NCBI GenBank assembly: GCA_902489745.1 | Contig: CABUBB010000003.1 | Location: 1 to 64,000, forward strand | Length of the DNA stretch: 64,000 bases | From: Metaruminococcus_A sp003150405 | GTDB taxonomy: Bacteria; Bacillota; Clostridia; Oscillospirales; Ruminococcaceae | Direction of reading: 5' to 3' | Part shown: in pieces, positions 25,309-33,260 of the stretch | Position numbering within the stretch: position 1 is the first letter of the stretch | Layout of the letters: every line of letters begins with the position of its first letter | Made by a program: the position numbers and the translations under genes | The notes under the pieces: generated by a model | Seen by the model: only the letters and a program-made list of their open reading frames with translations | What the model was told of the DNA's origin: nothing | The model's database searches: none

Positions 25309-25791
25309 ATGTCAAACAGCTGTACCATCCGTATGGCGGAAAAAAAAAGACGCCGCATGGTGCTTTCTTTTATTCAAAAAATTGCCGATTATGAAAAAAT
25401 GTCCGACCAGGTTGTCGCCACACCGGAACTGCTGGAGGAATTTGTTTTTGAACGTCACGCCGCAGAGGTCTATCTGGCAGAGCTGGAGGGAAAACCGGTC
25501 GGTTTTGCGTTGTTCTTTGAAAACTTTTCCACATTTTTAGGCCGCACCGGGCTTTATTTGGAGGATTTGTTTGTCGACCCGGACAAACGGGGCCTTGGCA
25601 TTGGAAAGGCATTATTCCAGGCTGTTGCCGCAGAAGCAGAACGCCGCGGATGCCAGCGCATGGAGTGGACCTGCCTCAACTGGAATGAACCCTCCATCCG
25701 GTTTTACCGCAGCATGGGTGCCATTTCAATGGACGAGTGGACCACCTACCGCCTCGCAGGCGCTAAAATTGGGGAGGCGGCGCGCAAATAA
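25309..25791 (+). CDS. GNAT N-acetyltransferase, diamine/thialysine type, 160 aa
   Basis: The acetyl-CoA loop is visible in LEDLFVDPDKRGLGIGKALF, followed by WTCLNWNEPSIRFYRSMGA and a C-terminal EWTTYRL. These blocks are closest to the SSAT-like (spermidine/spermine or thialysine) acetyltransferases. The start context is GGGAGG, at a suitable distance. It precedes the NhaC-family antiporter by 32 bases and is likely co-transcribed with it. Substrate unproven. Confidence 0.82.
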   Translation: MSNSCTIRMAEKKRRRMVLSFIQKIADYEKMSDQVVATPELLEEFVFERHAAEVYLAELEGKPVGFALFFENFSTFLGRTGLYLEDLFVDPDKRGLGIGKALFQAVAAEAERRGCQRMEWTCLNWNEPSIRFYRSMGAISMDEWTTYRLAGAKIGEAARK

Positions 25792-25823
25792 CACCATCAA
25801 CAAAAATAAAGGAGAAGGCTGTC

Positions 25824-27320
25824 ATGCAAGAAACAATATGGGCCCTTGTGCCCGCCGTCATTGCCATTGCGCTGGCATTGCTCACCAAAGAAGTCTACGT
25901 ATCCCTGTTTATTGGCATTATCTCCGGCGCACTGTTTTTTACCGGTTTCAACGTGCTGGACGCATTTGAAACCACCTTCACCGTTATGAGCGAAAAGGTT
26001 GGAGGCAACACCAATATCATTATTTTTCTCGTCCTGCTGGGTATGATTGTCGCCCTTATGAGCAAATCCGGTGCCTCCCGCGCCTATGGCGATTGGGCGG
26101 CGCAAAACATCAAATCCAAACGTGGGGCGCTTGCTGCAACCTCCGGGCTTGGGGCCCTCATTTTTGTAGACGATTACTTTAACTGCCTAACCGTTGGCAC
26201 CGTTATGCGCCCGGTGACCGACCGTTACAAGGTCTCACGTGCCAAACTCGCCTATATCATCGACGCAACAGCCGCCCCGGTTTGCATCATCGCCCCTATT
26301 TCCAGCTGGGCTGCGGCTGTAGGATCCAGCCTGCCGGAAGGCAGCCAGATGGATGGATTCACCCTGTTTTTGCAGACCATTCCTTTCAATCTTTACGCAC
26401 TGCTCACCATCCTAATGGTCATTTTCCTCATCGTGTTCAACTTTGATTTCGGCGCAATGAAGCGCTATGATGAAATCCATGCCAATGAAGGAAAAGAGGT
26501 TGTCCAAAGCGCGCCTGATGCAGATGGCCGAAAAGGCCGGGTTTTTGACCTCGTCATTCCCATTGTGAGCTTAATTGTCCTATGTATTGCAGCCATGCTT
26601 TATACCGGCGGCATCCTGGAGGGGGCCAATATCATTGACGCCTTTGCAAACTGTGACTCCTCCCTTTCGCTTGCTTTCGGCTCCTGCTTTACCATCCTGG
26701 TCATCTTCCTGCTGTATATTCCGCGTAAGGTCATTACCTTCCGCGAATTTGCTCAAAGCCTGGTGGATGGCTTTAAGGCCATGGTTCCCGCTATTTTAAT
26801 CCTGACCTTTGCATGGACCCTCAGCGGTATTTGTGGTGAAAGCTACCTCAATGCGGGCGGATTTGTTGCAAAATTTGTGCAGGACACCGCTCTTGCCACT
26901 GCTATTCTTCCGGCTGCCTTTTTCCTAATTGCACTGGGGCTTGCTTTTGCAACCGGTACTTCATGGGGCACTTTTGGTATCCTGATTCCAATTGCCATCG
27001 CCATTTTCGGAGGTGTGGAAAGCCAGCTTTTAATTCTCACCGTAGCTTCTATCCTAGCCGGCGCAGTTTGCGGCGACCATATTTCGCCTATTTCGGACAC
27101 CACCATCCTTGCCTCCACCGGCGCTGAATGTAACCACATTGAACATGTTTCCACTCAGTTGCCCTATGCGCTACTGGTGGCCGGCTGTTGTTTTGTCGGC
27201 TACCTGATTGCGGGTTTCTCCAACAACGGCTGGATCGCACTCGGCGTCAGCGCCGTTCTGTTGATTATCCTGCTCCTGGCGCTTTACAAGCACTCCAAGA
27301 AAAAGGCAAGCGCACAGTAA
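25824..27320 (+). CDS. NhaC-family Na+/H+ antiporter, 498 aa
   Basis: About twelve TM helices in the NhaC-type arrangement. Family motifs seen are FVDDYFNCLTVGTVMRPV and, in the second half, ATGTSWGTFGILIPI and CGDHISPISDTTILAS. Members exchange sodium for protons or carry organic acids or amino acids together with sodium. Together with the sodium-type V-ATPase downstream in the window it would fit sodium cycling, but other substrates cannot be ruled out. AAAGGAG lies at a good distance from the ATG. A perfect terminator follows. Confidence 0.88.
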   Translation: MQETIWALVPAVIAIALALLTKEVYVSLFIGIISGALFFTGFNVLDAFETTFTVMSEKVGGNTNIIIFLVLLGMIVALMSKSGASRAYGDWAAQNIKSKRGALAATSGLGALIFVDDYFNCLTVGTVMRPVTDRYKVSRAKLAYIIDATAAPVCIIAPISSWAAAVGSSLPEGSQMDGFTLFLQTIPFNLYALLTILMVIFLIVFNFDFGAMKRYDEIHANEGKEVVQSAPDADGRKGRVFDLVIPIVSLIVLCIAAMLYTGGILEGANIIDAFANCDSSLSLAFGSCFTILVIFLLYIPRKVITFREFAQSLVDGFKAMVPAILILTFAWTLSGICGESYLNAGGFVAKFVQDTALATAILPAAFFLIALGLAFATGTSWGTFGILIPIAIAIFGGVESQLLILTVASILAGAVCGDHISPISDTTILASTGAECNHIEHVSTQLPYALLVAGCCFVGYLIAGFSNNGWIALGVSAVLLIILLLALYKHSKKKASAQ

Positions 27321-27323
27321 AAC

Positions 27324-27361
27324 AATCCGGCAGAGGATTTCTCCTCTGCCGGATATTTTTT
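27324..27361 (+). terminator. Intrinsic terminator of GNAT-nhaC
   Basis: A 13-bp stem (ATCCGGCAGAGGA and its complement) with TTTC loop, then ATTTTTT. The following 295 bases to 27657 show no gene. Confidence 0.92.
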
Positions 27362-27657
27362 CGTAAGCAGGAGCGATGAATTCCTGTTTGCTTTTTATAC
27401 GCTTTTATGTTAACCGCGTCATATTTCAACTCCTTGTCAGCCGTTAGCCCCGCTTACTTCATTCCTTAGTCGGCTGAAAAGTCTCATTAATGCGTCCAAA
27501 GCAGTCTGCTGCAACCATCCATACCCCAGTAACGATTCTCTTTTTCGAATCGAGGCACTGCCATACAAGAACACCCGCCCTTTTTCTCAGAGCTTATGTT
27601 TGCAGCAAGCTGGCTTATCGAAAACTCGCCGACAACATTGTTTCCATGAATTCCCTG

Positions 27658-28578
27658 CTAAAACCATTTATGCCGCTTAAAATATAGAATCTCGGCGATT
27701 ACAATAAGGATACTCACCGCAATGACGACTGGGTAACCCCAAGCCCAGCTGTATTCCGGCATACTGAGGTTCATGCCGTACCACCCGGCAATCAGGGTAA
27801 GCGGCAGAAAAATTGCTGTTATCACCGTAAACACCTTCATGGTGGTATTCAAACTAATATCCACCTGTGCTTGGTACGCATCCCGAATTTCGGTGACATA
27901 TTCCTGAAGTGCCGCCACATGATCGTACAGCCTGCCGACTTTGCCATTAAAAATCTTAAAATATTTGAGAGAACGGCTGTCAAACAAACCGTTATCATTT
28001 GCCAGCAATTCCTCCAGTACGTCCTGCATCAGTCCATACTCCCGTTTTAGCCGGATGAAATGCTTTCGCAGCTGGACAATTTTCTGTACATACCGCTCGC
28101 CCGGCTTACCGCTGATGACATCGTCCTCCAGCGCCGCAATCTGCCCTTCCAAATCATCCAGGTGTGCCGCGTCCTGGCGGCTGAAATGCTCCAGCATTCG
28201 GTACAGCAGACGGCCGGCAGTCCAGCCGCCATCCCCTTCTTTTTTTATTTCACGCAGCAAATGGATCACCGGTTCGCAGTTACCGCAGACAATGTGCAAC
28301 CAACCCTCCCCTAAAAACAAATGTACCCGTTCGCGTCGCCGATTCCCCGGAACTGCCAGGGCGGACAGACATAGAATGTCTAGCTTTTCGTGGCTCTCAA
28401 ACCGCACAGTGCGGTTGTCAATCGCCGCTTTCCAAAGCGTCTCCGGTACATACTTATTTAGAAACGGCACAGAGGCGTCTCCAAGGCCGGTCACCTCAAC
28501 CAGCACATGGCCTTTTGAAGTGACCGGAACCCGTCCATCCAGCTCGGTTAGCTTTCCTTCATTTATTAAAAACAACAT
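27658..28578 (-). CDS. CorA-family metal transporter, 306 aa
   Basis: The C-terminus has the two TM helices of CorA with the pore signature GWYGMNLSMPEY between them (GMN motif). The N-terminal ~245 residues are the cytoplasmic funnel: an alpha/beta part, then long helices (HLDDLEGQIAALEDDV). It forms a pentameric channel for Mg2+ or similar divalent ions. No M-box or other riboswitch is visible in the short upstream gap. The DUF47 gene lies 197 bases upstream on the same strand. Confidence 0.9.
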   Translation of the reverse strand: MLFLINEGKLTELDGRVPVTSKGHVLVEVTGLGDASVPFLNKYVPETLWKAAIDNRTVRFESHEKLDILCLSALAVPGNRRRERVHLFLGEGWLHIVCGNCEPVIHLLREIKKEGDGGWTAGRLLYRMLEHFSRQDAAHLDDLEGQIAALEDDVISGKPGERYVQKIVQLRKHFIRLKREYGLMQDVLEELLANDNGLFDSRSLKYFKIFNGKVGRLYDHVAALQEYVTEIRDAYQAQVDISLNTTMKVFTVITAIFLPLTLIAGWYGMNLSMPEYSWAWGYPVVIAVSILIVIAEILYFKRHKWF

Positions 28579-28775
28579 GCTCTATCCTCCTTTAAACATC
28601 CACAGCAAAGCAGCTGCCGCTTTTTCTCCGGTATACCCAAAATCCGCCTGTTCCGCCGGATTCTAAAAAGCGCAATTACATCCTGCCAATAGAATCACGT
28701 CAGCTCCTTTGCCATACAAATAAACACCACTGTTTCTTACAGTATCGTACAAAACCACCGGACTGTCAAATGCAT

Positions 28776-29399
28776 TTATCCATTTTTCAACAGGACAATC
28801 CATATTTGTTCCACCGCACGGCCGCAGGCGGCAAATCCTTCGGTCATCTGTCCATAAAACCCAACCCACGCCTGTACCAGTACCGGGGACAGCCCTGTTT
28901 CAAACAGGGCTTGAACCCCTTTAGAACAGGCCTTATCTCCTTCGTGTAGCAGCCGATTTACTTCTGTAACACCAGTCACCAAAGGATCCATTTTTTTTAG
29001 CCTTTGCAAATTCCGGCACAGTTCCGCAAGCTCGGTACAGCAGCGGCAAAGGCTTCCCGCTGTTCGTAGGGCCTCCGGACGCGGTGCTCGGCTGGCCGTA
29101 TGGAGGAGCCAGCACATGCTTCCATTAATAGCCCGCAAAATCTCACATGATCGCGCCGCTATGAGGCTGATGTCCTCCCGATCAATCGGCGTGATAAACT
29201 CATGCAGCAGCAGCCGGTTCAATTCGTAGCGCTGTCTCTCGGCCGCGTCCACCCGCTTTTCCACCAATGCTTGATTGCCCGACAGCAAGGCGGGATGGCA
29301 GTGAACCACTCCCTCTTTTAAAAGCTCAGCCGCTTCTGTGCACAGAGCCGCCAGCTCTGCCAACCGTTCAAAATAACTGCGGGAACGTCCAGCTGCCAC
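28776..29399 (-). CDS. DUF47/PhoU-like protein, 207 aa, without Pit transporter
   Basis: A helical protein of the DUF47 family (TIGR00153, PhoU-like). The hallmark FITPIDREDISLIA is present, with AELAALCTEAAELL at the N-terminus. I chose GTG 29399 because GGAGAG stands 8 bases before it and the length then matches the family (~207). DUF47 usually sits beside a low-affinity phosphate transporter (Pit), which it supports. None is encoded here; the neighbours are CorA and a MATE pump. It has an unusual number of Cys residues (CTEAAE, CHPAL, RCCTE). Confidence 0.78.
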   Translation of the reverse strand: MAAGRSRSYFERLAELAALCTEAAELLKEGVVHCHPALLSGNQALVEKRVDAAERQRYELNRLLLHEFITPIDREDISLIAARSCEILRAINGSMCWLLHTASRAPRPEALRTAGSLCRCCTELAELCRNLQRLKKMDPLVTGVTEVNRLLHEGDKACSKGVQALFETGLSPVLVQAWVGFYGQMTEGFAACGRAVEQIWIVLLKNG

Positions 29400-29767
29400 T
29401 GCATTTCTCTCCTTACCACAAAAACTTCGTACTTTGCTTAAACTGCATGTCTTTCCCTGCGGTATCACATCTCCCTGCATTATACGCAAAGAAGCATGTT
29501 AAAATGCTCACGGGGATTTCCCCGACGCATCCCCTCTTTCAGAGATGGACTTACTCCTACACAAATTAGTGTAACAAACTTTGAAAAAACAAACGCCGGA
29601 ATATCGATCCCACTGCTTGCTTTTTCAGTACACCTGGCCAAAATAAAAGCTACCGATGAAAATGGCGTCTTTGTCGTAAATCTATAACAAAAAACACCGG
29701 CGCAGGACCAGCCTGCACCGATGCTTCAACAAACTTTGAATTTTATTATAAAACAGCAGCGCTCTTC

Positions 29768-31174
29768 TTACCGTATCTCCTCTCCCGGCTCTTCGACATG
29801 CCCCTCCGGATAAACCGGTTTTGGTTCCGCCAGCGCCGGTTCATGCAAAATCTTTTTAATGGTTACAAAATATGCAATACATAACAGGATACCCGCGCTG
29901 ATCCACGCCATGACGTTGGCAAGGCAGGCGCCGGTAAAGCCAAACAGCGCTGCCAGCACCACTGCCGCAAAAATACGCACACACAGCTCAACCACACCCG
30001 AAAGGGTCGGGATAAAGCTCTTACCAAGCCCCTGCAGGGTGCTGCGGAAGATAAACAGAAGAGCAAGGGATACATAGCAAATGCCGTTGATGGTCAGCAT
30101 AATCTGCGCCAGGTCAATAATAGCAGTGCTCTCTGCGCCAACAAATGCCATAATCAGGAACTTGCCCGCAAAAATGTTCATTAATCCCAGTACAACTGCC
30201 ACAATACAGGAAATGATGCAGCACTGCCGCACACCGGTTTTAATGCGCTGCATCAGGTTGGCACCATAGTTCTGAGCGGAGTAGGTCGCCATGGTCACGC
30301 CAAAGGACATGCCCGGCATGGTACAAAGATTATCAATTTTGGAGGCTGCCGTATAAGCCGCAACTGCGGTGGTACCTAACGAATTCAGGGCAATCTGCAC
30401 CGTAATGGTACCGATTGCAATAATGGAGGACTGGAATCCCATAGGGATGGAAAGCCGCAGATGAGAAAAAAGCTGCTCCTTGGTCTGCCGCCAATCTCCG
30501 CGCTGCGGGTGCAGAATATGAAACCGCTTGATGATATAAATCAAACAGAGCAGGCCGGAAACCGCCTGGGCAATTACCGTTGCAAGTCCCGCGCCTGCAA
30601 CTCCCATGTGGAACCAAATAATAAATGCAAGGTCCAGTCCCACGTTTAGAATACTGGCAATTACCAGAAAAATAAGCGGAGTACGGCTGTCCCCCAACGC
30701 ACGCAGAATATTTGACAGAAAGTTAAAGAGTACCGAGGCTCCAATTCCTGCATAAATTACGACGATGTACTGGTACGCCTGGTCAATGATATCCGCCGGA
30801 GTCTGCATAACCTCCAGAATTGGCCTGGCCAGCAAAACACTGACAGCGGTCAGAACCAGCGTGATAAACAGGCAAACCCAAACGCCGGTCGCAAAGCTGC
30901 GGCGCACGCCTTCCGCGTCGCCCGCACCAAATCGCTGTGCCGTGACAATGGATAAGCCAGAAGTCATGCCCTGTGCAAACCCAATGATGAAAAACATAAT
31001 ACTGCCGGTACACCCAACGGCCGCCAGAGCATCCGGGCCAATGGTTCGCCCAACAATGAGAGTATCTGCCATATTATAAAACTGCTGAAAGATGTTCCCA
31101 ATCAACAGCGGAATGGTAAACATAACAATCAGCCTAGTGGGGCTCCCCGTGGTTAAATCCTTCGTCATACGCAA
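29768..31174 (-). CDS. MATE-family efflux transporter, 468 aa
   Basis: Twelve TM helices in two MatE domains, starting TKDLTTGSPTRLIVMFTIPLL and with FYNMADTLIVGRTIGPDALAAVG, the usual N-terminal block. It likely exports drugs or metabolites in exchange for Na+ or H+. The C-terminal tail is charged (EGHVEEPGEEIR). Single gene on its strand, with 278 bases upstream-side and 355 bases on the other side without genes. Substrate unknown. Confidence 0.93.
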   Translation of the reverse strand: MRMTKDLTTGSPTRLIVMFTIPLLIGNIFQQFYNMADTLIVGRTIGPDALAAVGCTGSIMFFIIGFAQGMTSGLSIVTAQRFGAGDAEGVRRSFATGVWVCLFITLVLTAVSVLLARPILEVMQTPADIIDQAYQYIVVIYAGIGASVLFNFLSNILRALGDSRTPLIFLVIASILNVGLDLAFIIWFHMGVAGAGLATVIAQAVSGLLCLIYIIKRFHILHPQRGDWRQTKEQLFSHLRLSIPMGFQSSIIAIGTITVQIALNSLGTTAVAAYTAASKIDNLCTMPGMSFGVTMATYSAQNYGANLMQRIKTGVRQCCIISCIVAVVLGLMNIFAGKFLIMAFVGAESTAIIDLAQIMLTINGICYVSLALLFIFRSTLQGLGKSFIPTLSGVVELCVRIFAAVVLAALFGFTGACLANVMAWISAGILLCIAYFVTIKKILHEPALAEPKPVYPEGHVEEPGEEIR

Positions 31175-31477
31175 CTCCTATCCGTTCGCTTTATCCAATT
31201 CATCACACACCAAAATCATTTCCATGTAGTATCTTAACACCTGTTTTACTAGGCCACAAGCCCTTTTCCAATTTTCATGACTTTATACAGTTTTAACATC
31301 ATTCGCACGGTCCAATTTCATCATTTTTCTTTGATTTAAAGCCTAAAACAACCCGTTATTGTGTTATTTCATGGCGATTTTATGTTATTACACACAAGCG
31401 GTCATTTGAATTACAGACTGAAATGGATAATGCCTTATAGAAGATGGTTTCATGCAACGGTCCTGCAATATGTAACA

Positions 31478-31530
31478 AGTAAATCATCAAAAAAGAGCTG
31501 CAAATTGCAGCTCTTTTTTGATGATTTACT
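31478..31530. repeat. Perfect 26-bp inverted repeat acting as terminator
   Basis: Arms 31478-31503 and 31505-31530 are exact reverse complements with only one base between. Its core GAGCTGCAA/TTGCAGCTC with T6 is a terminator for the manganese catalase gene, whose stop codon touches the right arm; the extra ~17 bp of stem beyond it is unusual. Confidence 0.75.
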
Positions 31531-32198
31531 TATGAAAGATTAAACTGGGGTGGCTGTGCTTTCGCCGGATCAAAACTCTGCCCTCCAGGACGGGAAAGGT
31601 CAAAATAAATGCGGGAATCCGGGGTAGTACCCCAATCCTTTTGGGAGCCGGAATCCTGAATGCGGTTGAACGCCTCGCGGAACATGGTATTATGCGCTTC
31701 CTCGCGGTTAAGCAGGAAATCAATGGTCTCACGCACACCTTTGTCGTCAATTTGTCGGTACAAATTCTGGTAAACTACTTTGGCACGCTGCTCCGCCGCA
31801 ATATCCGAAAGGATATCCGCTGCCGCGTCGCCGGTCTCATTGACATAAGCGGCCGTCCAAAGATATCCGCTTGCGTTGGCAAGCATTGGCGTCAGACCAC
31901 TCAACACATGGGCTTCCACATTGCCAATAGTCGCATTCATAGCATCCAAATCATGGCCATTTAGCATATTAACGGTTGCACTTACCATTTCAAGATGGCA
32001 CAGCTCCTCAGCAGCAACGTCGAGAAATAAATCTTTAATTTCCGGATCTTTAATACGCATACTCTGAGACAGGTATTGGAGCGCACTTTTCAGCTCACCC
32101 TGAGGACCTCCAAGTTGTTCCTGCATCAATGCCGCATAATTGGGGTTTGGACGATCTACCCGAACCGGATTTAAATAGCTTTTTTCATGTTTAAACAA
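31530..32198 (-). CDS. Manganese catalase, 222 aa, TTG start
   Basis: Dimanganese catalase, which breaks down hydrogen peroxide without heme. The four-helix ferritin-like core supplies the metal ligands in GELKSALQYLSQS, AAEELCHLEM and NREEAHNTMF; AEQRAKVVYQ lies in the third helix. No ATG is available: the TTG at 32198 (reading MFKHEKSYLNPVRV) has GGAGG nine bases before it and matches the usual family start; a TTG at 32207 directly abuts the RBS. The related CotJC is a spore-coat protein, but no cotJA or cotJB is present, so a sporulation role is not supported. Confidence 0.9.
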   Translation of the reverse strand: MFKHEKSYLNPVRVDRPNPNYAALMQEQLGGPQGELKSALQYLSQSMRIKDPEIKDLFLDVAAEELCHLEMVSATVNMLNGHDLDAMNATIGNVEAHVLSGLTPMLANASGYLWTAAYVNETGDAAADILSDIAAEQRAKVVYQNLYRQIDDKGVRETIDFLLNREEAHNTMFREAFNRIQDSGSQKDWGTTPDSRIYFDLSRPGGQSFDPAKAQPPQFNLS

Positions 32199-32276
32199 TC
32201 GAAACAACCTCCTTTACACTAGATTCCCCTTCCTTTTGTGGATTATACATTTTTGCAGCACTGGTACTTGCAAAAG

Positions 32277-32303
32277 AAAAAGCCCTGCATGCACAGGGCT
32301 TTT
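32277..32303 (-). terminator. Intrinsic terminator of phosphotransferase gene
   Basis: Stem AAAGCCCTG/CAGGGCTTT, followed on the minus strand by TTTTCTTTT. Confidence 0.8.
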
Positions 32304-32311
32304 GGAGCGTC

Positions 32312-33061
32312 TTATTCGTAGCTTGCAATGTCAAGCCAAGGCATTAAGAAATCGGCCTCACCTTCAATTCCTCTTGAAAGCTGAACTGCGGCCACCACTG
32401 GAAGCCATTGCTCAATATACTGTTTGGCCACATCGCCTTTAATACAAACCTTTTTCAAGTAGCTTTCTGCAATATCCTTTTTGCCATCCATCAGGAAATA
32501 AAGGTAGGTACGGGCAGTATCCGAACTGCCGTTGCCCTGCACCGCATGGGACCAGTCAATAATATGAGGCTTACCAGCATCATCAATAATAATATTGCTC
32601 GGCACCAGATCCCCGTGGCAGACTTTATAGTGCTTCGGCGCCGCATCCAAACGGCTGTGCAGCTCATAACGGACCGAAGGATCAATCTTCAAACCGCTTA
32701 TGGCATTGTGCATTTTTTCACGCAGGCGGTTCAAGTGCGGTGCACGTTTCGCATGGATATCCATCTGGATGTCCACCATTTGGTCCAGATATTCATCGGC
32801 CTTATCTGGATGCTCCGCCATGAGTTCCTCCAAGGTCTTACCTTTGACGTACTCCATGACAATGGTCCACTTGCCATCCCGCTGAACCACCTCAAGCACT
32901 TTTGGCACCGGAAGCCCCGTTTCCTGAACGCGGATCTGGTTCAGCGCTTCATTGAACACATTGGACTGTGAAAAGGTTTCGTCAAACACCTTATAAACCT
33001 TTACGCCATCGCTGTAAACTTTTTTATGGGGACGCTCAAAAATCACCTTACAATTATCCAT
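32312..33061 (-). CDS. Aminoglycoside/choline-kinase-like phosphotransferase, 249 aa
   Basis: A protein-kinase-fold small-molecule phosphotransferase (APH/choline kinase family). The catalytic loop is CHGDLVPSNIIID and the metal-binding IIDWSHA follows it; the N-terminal lobe has VMEYVKGKTLEEL as hinge. ATG 33061 was chosen (GGAGC upstream); a longer version to 33142 would lack an RBS. The family phosphorylates antibiotics, choline, sugars or other hydroxyls; the substrate cannot be told from sequence. No resistance or LPS-type neighbours. Monocistronic. Confidence 0.82.
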   Translation of the reverse strand: MDNCKVIFERPHKKVYSDGVKVYKVFDETFSQSNVFNEALNQIRVQETGLPVPKVLEVVQRDGKWTIVMEYVKGKTLEELMAEHPDKADEYLDQMVDIQMDIHAKRAPHLNRLREKMHNAISGLKIDPSVRYELHSRLDAAPKHYKVCHGDLVPSNIIIDDAGKPHIIDWSHAVQGNGSSDTARTYLYFLMDGKKDIAESYLKKVCIKGDVAKQYIEQWLPVVAAVQLSRGIEGEADFLMPWLDIASYE

Positions 33062-33223
33062 GAAACATGCTCCTTTCCAGCCACCGCTCTCATGCGGTTT
33101 TGCTTTATTGTTATTATAACAGAAAAGATTGCGATTTTCCATAGTTTTTAGTATAAATCCACAAATATTTTACCAGTTGAAAAAATAAACTATTTTTTCC
33201 GTTCGAAACATTCCAAAACAAAA

Positions 33224-33247
33224 GCGGCGGAGCTTTTGCTCCGCCGC
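33224..33247 (-). terminator. Intrinsic terminator of adhE
   Basis: Stem GCGGCGGAGC/GCTCCGCCGC with TTTT/AAAA loop and minus-strand tail TTTTGTTTT. Confidence 0.88.
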
Positions 33248-33260
33248 AACTTACGGTCTT

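Noticed and set aside
28663..28803. Small minus-strand frame (46 codons) after DUF47
   Set aside because: It overlaps the DUF47 gene out of frame and lacks a good RBS.
31530..32198. Spore coat CotJC
   Set aside because: The catalase core is shared, but cotJA and cotJB are missing and there is no clear sporulation promoter.
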